NCBI RefSeq assembly: GCF_003574035.1
Contig: NZ_QWKY01000008.1
Coordinates: 1-64,000, forward strand
Source: Meiothermus hypogaeus
Lineage (GTDB): Bacteria > Deinococcota > Deinococci > Deinococcales > Thermaceae
Direction of reading: 5' to 3'
DNA length: 64,000 nucleotides
This document shows, in pieces, positions 42,204 to 50,521 of the stretch (positions are counted from its first letter, which is position 1; every line of letters starts with the position of its first letter). Below the pieces are notes generated by a model. It was not told the origin of the DNA and made no database searches. It saw nothing but the letters and a program-made list of their open reading frames with translations. Both the position numbers and the translations under genes were made by a program.

Positions 42204-42314
42204 CCCTATAGCTTATTCAGTGGCCTGTTAGAACAGGGTGTACAAAGGAGGGAGGCCTCGAGTCCTCCGAAGGAAGGAGGGTTGGTCGGGAACGCCTTCG
42301 GGAGTAATCGCCAC

Positions 42315-42344
42315 TTGCACTTGTCAACCCGTGAAAGGTATTTT
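42315..42344 (+). promoter_or_regulatory. birA-bioY promoter (TTGCAC, 18 bp, TATTTT)
   Basis: The -35 box TTGCAC (42315-42320) and -10 box TATTTT (42339-42344) are separated by 18 bases. The GTG start follows seven bases after the -10, implying a leaderless mRNA. Confidence 0.6.
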
Positions 42345-42353
42345 AGTTGACGT
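42321..42353 (+). promoter_or_regulatory. Probable BirA operator
   Basis: TTGTCAACC (42321-42329), then 16 bases, then GTTGACGT (42346-42353) form the inverted repeat known for BirA (TTGTxAACC-N14-16-GGTTxACAA). The right arm matches 6 of 8. It overlaps the -10 box, so bound BirA would block transcription of its own gene and bioY. Confidence 0.7.
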
Positions 42354-43269
42354 GCCCCCACTGCTGACCCACCTCACCGACCAGTACCAGAGCGGTGAAA
42401 GCCTGGCCCGGCGGCTTGGCGTCAGCCGTGCAGCGGTGTGGAAGCAAATGGCCGTGCTCCGGCAGGCTGGATACCCCGTCGAGACCCAGCGAGGCCTGGG
42501 GTATCGGTTGGCCCCCGGCACCCCCACCCCAGCCGCCCTGGAAGCCCTGCGAAAGGGTAGCTTCGGGGCCTTTTATGCCTACCTGGGAACGGTCAGCAGT
42601 ACCCAGGATGTGCTCAAAAACTGGGCCCTGGACGGGGCCGTGGAAGGCTCGGTGGTGCTGGCGGAACGCCAGGAGAAAGGCCGAGGGCGGCGGGGGCGGG
42701 CCTGGGCCAGCGAACCTGGCCACAGCCTGACCTTCTCGGTACTGCTGCGCCCCAGGCTACCCCTTTCCAGCCTGCCGCTTTTGCCCCTGGCGGCGGGGCT
42801 GGCCCTGTGCGAGGCGTGCGGGGTGGGCGGGCTCAAATGGCCCAACGACCTCCTGTCCCCCGATGGGCGCAAGCTGGCGGGGGTGTTGTTGGAAGCCCAG
42901 GTGAGCGGGGAAGAGGTGGCCTATGTGCTTTTGGGCATCGGCCTTAATGTGCACCGTGCGGCCGGGTTGCCACCCGAGGCCGCGGCCCTCGAGGAGTTTG
43001 GGGCAGTCTCCAGGGTTTTGGTGCTGGCCCGTTTGCTGGAGCGGTTGGAGGTCTGCTACGCCCGGCTCGAGGCCGACTCCCAAGGGCTTTTACGCGACTA
43101 CCGGGCCAAGAGCCACACCCTGGGACACCAGATCAGGGTACAAACCCCACAGGGCGAAATCCGGGGCCTTGCTACCGACATCGCCCCGGATGGCTCGCTG
43201 GTAGTAGAACGCTCAGGTCAAACGCACCGCATCGGTGCGGGAGATGTTCAGTTGGTGGGGGTTTTGTAA
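42352..43269 (+). CDS. birA: Biotin-protein ligase with DNA-binding domain (BirA)
   Basis: A 305-residue bifunctional protein. The N-terminal winged helix (residues 1-60, YQSGESLARRLGVSRAAVWKQMAVLRQAGYPVETQRGLGYRL) binds DNA. The catalytic domain contains the biotinyl-AMP loop ERQEKGRGRRGRAW (GRGRxGR) and GLKWPNDLL with the reactive Lys region. The C-terminal SH3-like part ends at GAGDVQLVGVL. It activates biotin and transfers it to carboxylases while repressing its own promoter. I choose the GTG at 42352, seven bases after a -10 box; the longer upstream frame crosses the operator. Confidence 0.93.
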   Translation: MPPLLTHLTDQYQSGESLARRLGVSRAAVWKQMAVLRQAGYPVETQRGLGYRLAPGTPTPAALEALRKGSFGAFYAYLGTVSSTQDVLKNWALDGAVEGSVVLAERQEKGRGRRGRAWASEPGHSLTFSVLLRPRLPLSSLPLLPLAAGLALCEACGVGGLKWPNDLLSPDGRKLAGVLLEAQVSGEEVAYVLLGIGLNVHRAAGLPPEAAALEEFGAVSRVLVLARLLERLEVCYARLEADSQGLLRDYRAKSHTLGHQIRVQTPQGEIRGLATDIAPDGSLVVERSGQTHRIGAGDVQLVGVL

Positions 43270-43281
43270 AGGAGCTTAATT

Positions 43282-43878
43282 ATGAATCCGACCCAAAGTC
43301 TGCCGTATCTACCGCTTTCCAAGTCCCTTTTCCCGGCCCGCAGCCTCACCCGCGACGTGCTGCTGGTGCTGGGGGGCAGCCTGATCATGGCCCTGGCCGC
43401 CCAGGTAGCCATTCCAACCCAGCCCGTACCTATCACGCTGCAGACCCTGGGGGTGCTGTTGGTGGGTGCGGCCCTGGGCAGCCGTTTGGGTTTTTGGGCG
43501 ATGCTGGCCTATCTGGTACAGGGCCTGGTGCTCCCGGTTTTTGCAGGTGGAACCACCTGGTTCGATCCCGGCAAGCTGTTCACGGCTGGCTACCTGATTT
43601 CCTATCCTGTGGCGGCTTTTGTGGTCGGTTGGCTGGTCGAGCGCTACGGCACCGACCGCAGCCCGCTCAAGACCTTCGCCGCGATGCTGCTTGGCAGCCT
43701 GATTATCTACGCCATCGGCGTGACCTGGCTGGGTTTTGCCCTGGGCAGTGTGGGGCGTTTTTCGGGCCTTTCGGCGCTGCTCTACGCTGGGATGACCAAG
43801 TTTTTGCTGGGCGACCTGGTCAAGGCCGCCATCGCCGCAACCCTGCTGCCTATGGCCTGGCGCTTGGTTCGTCGCTAG
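43282..43878 (+). CDS. bioY: Biotin transporter substrate-binding subunit BioY
   Basis: A 198-residue membrane protein with six predicted helices. The motifs of BioY are visible: AAQVAIPTQPVPITLQTLGVLLVGAALGSRLGFWAMLAYLVQGLVLPVFAGG and YLISYPVAAFVVGWLVE. BioY is the S-component of an ECF transporter; the energising EcfA/EcfT units are not here and are probably encoded elsewhere. AAGGAG lies before the ATG, and birA ends 12 bases upstream, so the two form an operon controlled by biotin through BirA. Confidence 0.94.
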   Translation: MNPTQSLPYLPLSKSLFPARSLTRDVLLVLGGSLIMALAAQVAIPTQPVPITLQTLGVLLVGAALGSRLGFWAMLAYLVQGLVLPVFAGGTTWFDPGKLFTAGYLISYPVAAFVVGWLVERYGTDRSPLKTFAAMLLGSLIIYAIGVTWLGFALGSVGRFSGLSALLYAGMTKFLLGDLVKAAIAATLLPMAWRLVRR

Positions 43879-44113
43879 GATCTGGATTTTCGTCCTCCCT
43901 CCCGGTGGGAGGGGGGCTTTCTTTTGGGAGACCCCTGGCCGCCCAGCGAATTACCCAGGGCATCAGGAGCTGGTAAGCCACCCCTGCCAGCAAACCCAGC
44001 GGCAGGCTGGTCAGCAGCGACAGCCAGAAGCCCTTCTGCTGGATTTGCGATACGACGCCAAAAATCCAGACGATGGCCGCTACCATGGCCACTTCCTGCC
44101 AGTGTACCTTCAC
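43850..44113 (-). CDS. Small membrane protein of unknown function
   Basis: An 87-residue protein with two predicted helices (residues 8-24 and 33-50: MVAAIVWIFGVVSQI and LTSLPLGLLAGVAYQLLMP) and a disordered acidic/proline tail (PKESPPPTGREDENPDPSDEPSARP). It starts with an ATGA overlap at the aroQ stop and is co-translated with it. The 3' end overlaps that of bioY by 29 bases on the opposite strand and contains the likely bioY terminator. I know no family. Confidence 0.7.
   Translation of the reverse strand: MKVHWQEVAMVAAIVWIFGVVSQIQQKGFWLSLLTSLPLGLLAGVAYQLLMPWVIRWAARGLPKESPPPTGREDENPDPSDEPSARP
43897..43913 (+). terminator. Terminator of birA-bioY
   Basis: CCCTCCC pairs with GGGAGGG across GGT and is followed by GGGGCTTTCTTTT, 19 bases after the bioY stop. 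It lies inside the 3' coding part of the convergent membrane-protein gene. Confidence 0.65.
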
Positions 44114-44550
44114 GGCTGGGCCTCTAATAGGTCTGCCAGGTAAACCAGCGCCATTCTGTAAGACGTGGGGCCAAAGCCCGAAACCAAGCCTTTGGCCCCG
44201 GCTGCCGTCACCGAGCGGCTACGGTACTCCTCGCGGGCATGGATGTTGGAAAGGTGTACCTCGACTACCGGCAGGCGCTGCCCCCGGATGGCATCGAGCA
44301 GGGCCAGGGAGTAATGGGTGAGGGCCCCAGGGTTCAGAACGATGGCCTTGAAACCCTCGTCCGCGGCTTGCTGAATCCACTCCACCAACTGCCCCTCGAA
44401 GTTGGACTGGCGGCAGGCCACCCCCAGGCCCAGCTCGGCGCCCCAGGCCTCGCACAGCTCTTCTAGCTCCTCGAGGGTCGTATGACCGTATATCTCGGGT
44501 TCACGCCTGCCCAGCAGGTTCAGGTTGGGGCCGTTGAGAATCAGGATCAT
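44110..44550 (-). CDS. aroQ: 3-dehydroquinate dehydratase, type II
   Basis: A 146-residue enzyme of the shikimate pathway that dehydrates 3-dehydroquinate. The N-terminal ILILNGPNLNLLGRREPEIYG carries the conserved Arg and the catalytic Tyr21. QSNFEGQLVEWIQQA and NPGALTHYSLALLDAI are typical, and the catalytic His is in VEVHLSNIHAREEYRSRSV. The length is normal for the dodecameric type II enzyme. It is followed by an overlapping small membrane-protein gene. Identification is firm. Confidence 0.96.
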   Translation of the reverse strand: MILILNGPNLNLLGRREPEIYGHTTLEELEELCEAWGAELGLGVACRQSNFEGQLVEWIQQAADEGFKAIVLNPGALTHYSLALLDAIRGQRLPVVEVHLSNIHAREEYRSRSVTAAGAKGLVSGFGPTSYRMALVYLADLLEAQP

Positions 44551-44697
44551 TTGCTTCTATGCTAAGGGGGCCGCATTGCAATGGGCAATTGCGAAACAGA
44601 CATATACCCCGGGCTTGAGCATTGTTTGGTTCGAGCCAAATGTCGCAGGTTGGGGCTGGGACTGCGATCAGAAAATGGGAACTCAGGGTCTGGCCGT

Positions 44698-44703
44698 TAT
44701 ACT
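44698..44703 (+). promoter_or_regulatory. -10 box (TATACT) of the LUD gene, leaderless
   Basis: TATACT lies six bases before the ATG at 44710. Confidence 0.55.
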
Positions 44704-44709
44704 TGCTGT

Positions 44710-45285
44710 ATGCGCGAGCGAATTTTAGGCCGCATCCACCGCGCCCTCGAGCACCGTCCCAAGACCCTGCTACCTGAGCCACTGCCAGCGGTCAGCCTGC
44801 CTCCTGCAGAAACCCTGACCCTCTTTACTGAGCGCCTGAGTGGGAACGGGGGCGAGGTGGTACGGCTGGAGAACCTGGAGGCCGCAGCGGAATGGCTGGG
44901 CCACTTTGCCCAGACCTTTGCCGGGGTAGCAGTAGGCCAGACCGTCCCTCCAGTGCTTCATCCTAAACTCCCAGTTTTGCCCCCCGAGGAGGCTCCGCTG
45001 GGCGTCTCCTGGGCGCTGGGGGCAGTGGCCGAGACCGGTACGGTCGTCCTGAGCAGCCAGGAAGGCCGCCGCAACCAGCTTTTGCCCCCCGCCCACCTAG
45101 TCTTTGTGCCCGAAGCCCGCATTTACCCCACCCTTTTTGAAGCCCTGAATGCCCTGAAGCCCTCGCTGCCATCGGCTATTGGGCTGCACTCCGGCCCCAG
45201 CAAGTCCGCCGACATTGGCCAGATAATGGTGAAGGGGGTACACGGGCCGGGGCGGCTGGTGGTGGCTGTAATATCTGGCAAATGA
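44710..45285 (+). CDS. LUD domain protein (LutC-like)
   Basis: A 191-residue protein of the LUD family, which includes LutC, a component of the iron-sulfur lactate utilisation complex LutABC. Typical segments are GVSWALGAVAETGTVVLSSQEGRRNQLLPPAHLVFVPEARIYPTLFEAL and HSGPSKSADIGQIMVKGVHGPGRLVVAVI. lutA and lutB are not in the window, so lactate oxidation is only one possibility. The ATG follows TATACT by six bases. It stands alone between the divergent aroQ and the AAA/VWA genes. Confidence 0.85.
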   Translation: MRERILGRIHRALEHRPKTLLPEPLPAVSLPPAETLTLFTERLSGNGGEVVRLENLEAAAEWLGHFAQTFAGVAVGQTVPPVLHPKLPVLPPEEAPLGVSWALGAVAETGTVVLSSQEGRRNQLLPPAHLVFVPEARIYPTLFEALNALKPSLPSAIGLHSGPSKSADIGQIMVKGVHGPGRLVVAVISGK

Positions 45286-45463
45286 AAACCAACGCGGAGG
45301 CGAATTCCTCCATAAGCCACAAGCCACAAACCACAAGCTAATACAGCGGCCCTGGGCGCCAGACCCTTGACCTGCATTGAGCTTGCGACCTGCGATATGT
45401 GACCTGAAACCTGCGACCTGCTCAATCCCAATCTGATTTACACAATCTTGGGCCATACCGGAC

Positions 45464-45469
45464 TACACT
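45464..45469 (+). promoter_or_regulatory. -10 box (TACACT) of the AAA/VWA operon
   Basis: TACACT lies six bases before the ATG at 45476. The upstream stretch 45300-45430 contains loosely repeated GCCACAA and ACCTGC words of unknown meaning. Confidence 0.5.
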
Positions 45470-45475
45470 TGAGCA

Positions 45476-46897
45476 ATGACCAAGGCCCGAACCCTCGGCG
45501 AACTCAAGCGCACCTACCCCCTGGAAAAGCTCCGCCGCAGCGTCAAGGACGAGGCGCGGGAAAACCTGATTGGAAAGCTTCGGGCAGGGGAGAGGCTATT
45601 CCCTGGTATCCAGAGCTACGACGACTCGGTAATTCCCAGCCTGGTCAACGCCATTCTGGCGCGGCATAACTTCATTTTGCTGGGCCTGCGCGGTCAGGCC
45701 AAAAGCCGCATTTTGCGCCAGCTTACCGAGCTCCTGGACGACGAAGTGCCGGCCCTGCCCACCGAGATCCGCGATAACCCCCTGTTCCCGCTCTCGGCCG
45801 AGGCCAAGCGCATGCTGGAAGAAGCCGGCGACGAAGCGCCCATCGTCTGGATTCCCCGCTCCGAGCGCTACGTGGAAAAGCTGGCCACCCCCGACACCAC
45901 CGTGGCCGACATCCTGGGTGATATTGACCCCATCAAGGCCGCCAAGCGGGGCACCGGGCTGGGCGACCTCGAGGCCGTTCACTACGGTCTGTTGCCCAGG
46001 GCCAACCGGGGCATCTTCGGCATCAACGAGGTGGCCGACCTGGCCCCCAAGGTACAGGTGGCCCTCTTCAACATCCTGCAAGAAGGCGACGTGCAGATCC
46101 GGGGCTACCCGGTGCGCCTCGAGCTAGATGTCTGGATTGCCTTCACCGCCAACCCCCAGGACTACACCGCCCGGGGCAAGATTGTCACCCCCCTCAAAGA
46201 CCGCATCGGCTCGGAAATTCGCACCCACTACCCCCGCACCCTCGAGGAGGGCCTCTCCATCACCCGCCAAGAAGCCTGGATTGCCCGCGAAGAGGGCATG
46301 TACGTACCGCCCTATGTGGCCGAGGCCTCGGAGGCGGTGGCCTTTGTGGCCCGGGAAGACAAACGCGTAGACAAGACCTCGGGGGTTTCGCAGCGCCTCT
46401 CGATTAGCCTGCTGGAACTCGTAGCCTCCAACGCCGAACGCCGGGCGTTGCTCCTGGGCGAGCATCCGGTGGCCCGGCCCCTCGACCTCTATGCCGCCCT
46501 GCCGGCCATCACCGGCAAGATCGAGCTGGAATACGAAGGCGAACTCCAGGGGGCCGAGCGGGTAGCGCGCGACCTCTTGCTCAAGGCGTTTGGCCTGGCC
46601 TATGGTGAACGGGCCCGGGGCCTGCAGGTAGACGAAATTGTGCAGTACTTTGCCGACGGCAACCTCCTGACCCTGCCCGAGGGCAGCTCTAAAGCAGTGC
46701 TGAAGGAAATGGAAAAAGTGCCGGGCCTGCTGGCTGCTGCAAAAAAATTGGAACCCCAAAACACCCCTGAAGCCCTGGTGGCCGCCGGGGAGTTTATCCT
46801 GGAGGGTTTGGCAGGCCGCCGCAAGATTGCCCGGGGTGAGGAGAGCTACAGCGCCCCTATCGAGCGGGAGCGCGAGCGGTGGGGGAGTGGAAATTGA
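45476..46897 (+). CDS. MoxR/Mg-chelatase-type AAA+ ATPase
   Basis: A 473-residue AAA+ protein. The Walker A region reads [17 protein letters not shown] (GxxGxxKS) near residues 68-84, Walker [12 protein letters not shown] near 178-188, and the sensor 1 region [10 protein letters not shown] near 220. It resembles the ChlI/BchI and MoxR groups. The VWA protein encoded next is the usual partner: the ATPase ring and a metal-binding VWA protein together insert metals or remodel proteins. The function in this organism is unknown. The length is above that of MoxR proteins because of an extended C-terminal helical part. Confidence 0.87.
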   Translation: MTKARTLGELKRTYPLEKLRRSVKDEARENLIGKLRAGERLFPGIQSYDDSVIPSLVNAILARHNFILLGLRGQAKSRILRQLTELLDDEVPALPTEIRDNPLFPLSAEAKRMLEEAGDEAPIVWIPRSERYVEKLATPDTTVADILGDIDPIKAAKRGTGLGDLEAVHYGLLPRANRGIFGINEVADLAPKVQVALFNILQEGDVQIRGYPVRLELDVWIAFTANPQDYTARGKIVTPLKDRIGSEIRTHYPRTLEEGLSITRQEAWIAREEGMYVPPYVAEASEAVAFVAREDKRVDKTSGVSQRLSISLLELVASNAERRALLLGEHPVARPLDLYAALPAITGKIELEYEGELQGAERVARDLLLKAFGLAYGERARGLQVDEIVQYFADGNLLTLPEGSSKAVLKEMEKVPGLLAAAKKLEPQNTPEALVAAGEFILEGLAGRRKIARGEESYSAPIERERERWGSGN

Positions 46898-46956
46898 CGT
46901 ACATGGTATATAGCCAGTAGCTCATAGCAGAACCAAAAAGCCATCAGCGAGGAAAT

Positions 46957-48174
46957 ATGCCTGTCCGATACTCCAAATACGAGCCCGGCTTCGACGACCT
47001 CAGTGGCGCCGACCTGATGGACATGATTCAGGACTTCCTGATGGACTCGGGCTTTTCCGACCCCTACAACCGCTACCAGCCCGACCCCAACCGAGGCCCC
47101 ACCGCCGAAGACCTGATGGATGCCCTCCTGCAAGCCCTGCTGGAGCAAGACCGCATTCCCGAGGAGTGGCTGCAAGAGGCCCGCAATGCCCAGAACTTTC
47201 AGGAAACCCGACTGGGGCAGGAGTTGCAGCGCCTGATGCAGCGCCTGCAAGACGAAGGCTTTATCCGACTTCCCGGCAACGACCCCACGGAGTCGGGACA
47301 GGGCTTTCAGGGCGAGGCCCAGGACACCCGCCTCGAGCTCACCAACAAATCGGTAGACTTTCTGGGCCTCAAAAGCCTGCGTACCCTGCTGGGTTCGCTG
47401 GGCAAAAATGCCCCCGGCGCCCACGTCACAAGGCACTACGCCTCGGGGGTAGAGTCGAGCGGCGAGACCAAGCCCTACGAGTTTGGTGACCAGCCCAACA
47501 TCAACATCGGCGAGACCCTCAAAAAGGTGATCATGAAGGGGCTGGAAAACATCGAAGAGGGCGACCTGACCATCGAGCTGGCCGAGTACACCGCTGCCAT
47601 GAACACGGTGGTGCTGCTGGACTGTTCCCACTCCATGATTTTGTATGGTGAAGACCGCTTCACCCCCGCCAAGCGTGTGGCCCTGGGCCTGGCCCACCTG
47701 ATTCGCACCCAGTACCCTGGCGATCAGGTGCGCTTTGGTGTGTTCCACGACAGCGCCGAGGAGGTACCGCTGGGCCGGCTGCCCACCGTGCAGGTCGGGC
47801 CCTATCACACCAACACCGCAGAAGGGCTCAAGCTGGCCCGCAAGATGCTCAAAAAGATGAGCGGCGAAATGAAGCAGATCATCATGATTACCGACGGCAA
47901 GCCTTCCGCGCTCACCCTGCCCTCGGGCCAAATTTACAAGAACGCCTGGGGCCTCGACCCGGTGATTCTGGCTGAGACGCTGAAGGAGGCCACCCTGGCC
48001 CGCAAGGAAGGTATTCCCATCCACACCTTCATGCTGGCGCGAGAGCCCGAGCTCCTGGCCTTTGTCAAGAAGCTGACGCAAATTACCAAGGGCAAGGCCT
48101 ACATGACCACGCCGGGGAATATCGGACGATACGTGCTGATGGACTTTTTGAACCGCAAGGTGAGCCGGAACTGA
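46957..48174 (+). CDS. VWA domain protein, partner of the AAA+ ATPase
   Basis: A 405-residue cytosolic protein. The C-terminal von Willebrand A domain (about residues 205-395) starts [34 protein letters not shown] and has a MIDAS of the DxSxS type (here DCSHS), with further ligands in the YHTNTAEGL and MITDGKPSA loops. The N-terminal half is acidic and helical ([36 protein letters not shown]). The gene follows the ATPase by 59 bases and is surely co-transcribed. The pair could act as a chaperone or metal-insertion machine. Confidence 0.88.
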   Translation: MPVRYSKYEPGFDDLSGADLMDMIQDFLMDSGFSDPYNRYQPDPNRGPTAEDLMDALLQALLEQDRIPEEWLQEARNAQNFQETRLGQELQRLMQRLQDEGFIRLPGNDPTESGQGFQGEAQDTRLELTNKSVDFLGLKSLRTLLGSLGKNAPGAHVTRHYASGVESSGETKPYEFGDQPNINIGETLKKVIMKGLENIEEGDLTIELAEYTAAMNTVVLLDCSHSMILYGEDRFTPAKRVALGLAHLIRTQYPGDQVRFGVFHDSAEEVPLGRLPTVQVGPYHTNTAEGLKLARKMLKKMSGEMKQIIMITDGKPSALTLPSGQIYKNAWGLDPVILAETLKEATLARKEGIPIHTFMLAREPELLAFVKKLTQITKGKAYMTTPGNIGRYVLMDFLNRKVSRN

Positions 48175-48298
48175 AATCTCGAGGCAGTCATATCGCGCCT
48201 TTCACAGACGTAGCTGCCCATCCAGGCGACCACTGGTTTTTACAGGACAAAGCTTTCTTGAAGTCGGATGGCTCAAAATAGGTGAAGAGCGCACTTAA

Positions 48299-48532
48299 TA
48301 CCGGATTCAAAAAGACAGTTTACAAAACCAAAAACACCAGAGGCTGTCTTTTTGAATCCTAGAGCACACCCCTCCCTTGAGTACCGGCGCTAGCCGGGGG
48401 CCGATGGCCCTTCACTGACGGTCGGCGAAAAAGGCCTCACCCTTCCAAGGGGCGGTATCGCCCTCCGCTATGCGGATAACTTCGGTCGGGTTAGTTCGCC
48501 ACCCTTTGGTGACGAACTAACCGAATCTGGTA
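48299..48532 (+). repeat. MITE-like element D (234 bp, one internal unit)
   Basis: A complete copy from TACCGGATTC to GAATCTGGTA with TAA on both sides as a probable target duplication. One 38-bp unit is present. The terminal hairpin loop is CTTT, the reverse complement of the AAAG in copy A, and there is one stem mismatch. Confidence 0.88.
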
Positions 48533-48574
48533 TAACTCATCCTTCCTTTGCTGTTTCTGGCTACACTACCCTTT

Positions 48575-48820
48575 GTGAAATCCGCCCGAACCTGGGGAAT
48601 TGCTGCTTATTTAGCTCTCCTCATTGAGCGTATCTCGCAGGCCGTACAGTTTCGGCCCCGGCCCGCCTTCAATCCGGCGCAAATCCGCCGCTACGAGGGT
48701 GCAACGCGGGAGTTACGCCTCGATATGCCCTATTACCCTGCGCAGAGCGCCAAGGGCTATGTGCTGATTCCCAAAGATGGCTACTTTCAACAGGCCGAGG
48801 AAGTTCTGGAGCAGCTTTAG
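48575..48820 (+). CDS. Short ORF of unknown function, possibly a remnant
   Basis: An 81-codon frame from a GTG that follows a TACACT box by seven bases, as in other leaderless genes here. The product begins VKSARTWGIAAYLALLIERISQAVQFRPRPAF and ends with RELRLDMPYYPAQSAKGYVLIPKDGYFQQAEEVLEQL, which looks like real protein. I recognise no family. The region after it contains broken coding sequence, so this may be the intact start of a decaying gene. It begins 43 bases after element D. Confidence 0.4.
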   Translation: MKSARTWGIAAYLALLIERISQAVQFRPRPAFNPAQIRRYEGATRELRLDMPYYPAQSAKGYVLIPKDGYFQQAEEVLEQL

Positions 48821-48836
48821 GTGTAGCCGGGCGCTT

Positions 48837-49061
48837 GGGACAAAAGCCTGTTTTTTGCGTGTTGTGCAACGTAACCTTAAACGGTGCAGCGCTGTGCGCT
48901 GGAAACCTTGCAGCCCGGCACCAACCGCGCTTACTTCGCTCTCGAGCCTGGCCGAGCTGGACGCCGCTACCCAGCCCGCTTACTTCTACGACTCGGCTGC
49001 CCAGCATATTTACCTGAAACTGTTTGGCAACACCAATACCTCGCTGCTGGTACGGCGTTAG
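48837..49061 (+). pseudogene. Degraded coding remnant
   Basis: The sequence shows traces of protein in more than one phase. The clearest is SLAELDAATQPAYFYDSAAQHIYLKLFGNTNTSLLVRR at the end, with CNVTLNGAALCAGNL earlier in a different phase. The YFYDSAAQHIYLKL pattern recalls beta-helix proteins with G8-type modules, but this is weak. No start or intact frame exists. Confidence 0.3.
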
Positions 49062-49116
49062 CTGCAACGTGTACTGAACCCTACCCACTCTAAGTTCTAT
49101 CCCGTACCCTGGGCTC

Positions 49117-50478
49117 ATGCACCGGGTGTGGGCGGCAAGGCGGGCCTGGCGGATGCGGCTCTTGCTGGCTGCAGGGCTGGCTCTTTTGCTGCTTCCGCTG
49201 GCCTGGCTGGTGCATCCGGCCTGGGTTTTGTTTTCGCTGGTAGGATTGCTCTATCCCACGCGCTGGGAAGAGCCAAAAGCCCTGGCCGAACTCGACCGAC
49301 GTTATGGCCTGGCCTACCGCAGTGTGCTGGAGGCGCCCGTCAACCACCCCTGGCGGGGCCAACTGCAAACCGAAGCGGAAGCCAGCTTGCGCGGGGCTCG
49401 ACCCCCGGCTTTGCCCTGGGCTTTTGCGGCCCTCTACCTGGCCCTGGTGGGTGTGGTGTGGGTCTTGCCCCCGTTACAACTGCCCTTTGGACCGTCGCCG
49501 GTAGGGGCTCCTACCCCTTCCAGACCGCCCCCCCCTAGCTCGCCCCCGACGACCAGCCCGGCCCAACCCAATACCAGCCCACAAACCGGACAACCCCTGT
49601 CGCCCGAAGGTTCGTCGCAAAGCCAGCAGCAAGGCCCGGAAGCAGACAGGCCTTCGGAAAGGCCCGAAAGCTCAGGTAGCCAGGAGGCGCAGGATCGTGC
49701 GGGCGCGGCCTCGAGCCGGGAAGACACCCAGGACGCAGCCCGCCCCAGCGGGAGCCCTCAAAGCCGTGAACAGCCTGCATCCAGCCCAAACGGTCAGGGC
49801 TTAACACAACCGCAAAACACACCAACGGGGCAGCCCCAACCCGACCAGACCGGGCAACCGCAGACCGGCCAGCCTGGTCAAAATCCACCCGCATCCCAAC
49901 CTGGACGAGCACAGCCCTCTCAACCTGGACAAGCACAGCCCCAACAACCGGGGCAAGCGCAGCCGTCTCAAACAGACCGTTCGCCCTCCGAGCAAACCCC
50001 GCAGGGGCAAACCGCGCCTGGTTCCCAGGGAAGAGAGCCCAACCCGTCCGGGCAGCCCTCCCAACAGCCCGGACAAGCACAGCCACCCCAACCTGGGCAA
50101 GCGCAACCCTCACAACCAGGGCAGGCTCAGCCAGGTTCGCAGTCCAGACAGGGCCAGGCTTCCCGAGAGAACCAGGGGCAGAATACCCAGGGCCAGGCTC
50201 AGCCAGGGGGCAGTGAGCAGGGCGGCACCGGGGCCCAGGGTCAGCAGGCCCGCCCCCCCCAGAGCGCTCCGGCCAACCCCCAGCGTCCGGCGGGCGAAGC
50301 GCCCCTCAGCCGGGGTGAAAACCGGCAGGGAAGACCCCAGCCCCTGCCCAGCCCCTGGCAGTCAGGCCAGCCCCCGCAAAATGTGCAGCGGCAGGCCGAA
50401 AAATACCTCGAGTCCGAACCCCTGCCCCCCGAGGTGCGCGACGTTGTGCGGCGCTATTTCGAGCTACCCCAGCGATAA
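49117..50478 (+). CDS. Membrane protein with long Pro/Gln/Gly-rich region
   Basis: A 453-residue protein. Two N-terminal helices (LLLAAGLALLLLPLAWLVHPAWVLFSLVGLLY) and a third near residues 90-112 (PWAFAALYLALVGVVWVLPPL) surround a short cytoplasmic segment. From residue 125 to 415 the chain is almost only P, Q, S, G, A, with repeated 8-residue units of the QPGQAQPS type. A conserved-looking end follows (NVQRQAEKYLESEPLPPEVRDVVRRYFELPQR). The linker should be disordered outside the membrane. A TACCCT box six bases before the ATG and a strong terminator bracket the gene. Function unknown. Confidence 0.75.
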   Translation: MHRVWAARRAWRMRLLLAAGLALLLLPLAWLVHPAWVLFSLVGLLYPTRWEEPKALAELDRRYGLAYRSVLEAPVNHPWRGQLQTEAEASLRGARPPALPWAFAALYLALVGVVWVLPPLQLPFGPSPVGAPTPSRPPPPSSPPTTSPAQPNTSPQTGQPLSPEGSSQSQQQGPEADRPSERPESSGSQEAQDRAGAASSREDTQDAARPSGSPQSREQPASSPNGQGLTQPQNTPTGQPQPDQTGQPQTGQPGQNPPASQPGRAQPSQPGQAQPQQPGQAQPSQTDRSPSEQTPQGQTAPGSQGREPNPSGQPSQQPGQAQPPQPGQAQPSQPGQAQPGSQSRQGQASRENQGQNTQGQAQPGGSEQGGTGAQGQQARPPQSAPANPQRPAGEAPLSRGENRQGRPQPLPSPWQSGQPPQNVQRQAEKYLESEPLPPEVRDVVRRYFELPQR

Positions 50479-50505
50479 AAACCCACTCCGCTAGGAGTGG
50501 GTTTT
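50478..50505 (+). terminator. Intrinsic terminator
   Basis: AAAACCCACTCC pairs perfectly with GGAGTGGGTTTT across GCTA, starting at the stop codon of the Pro/Gln-rich protein gene. The A-rich arm makes it usable for the convergent lipoprotein gene as well. Confidence 0.85.
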
Positions 50506-50521
50506 AGCGTACTGAAAAACG

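Noticed and set aside
43270-43281. A biotin or other riboswitch before bioY
   Set aside because: Only 12 bases separate birA and bioY; control is better explained by the BirA operator upstream of birA.
46846-48081. A 411-codon minus-strand frame opposite the VWA protein
   Set aside because: It is an antisense shadow in high-GC DNA; the plus strand encodes an unmistakable VWA protein with MIDAS motif.
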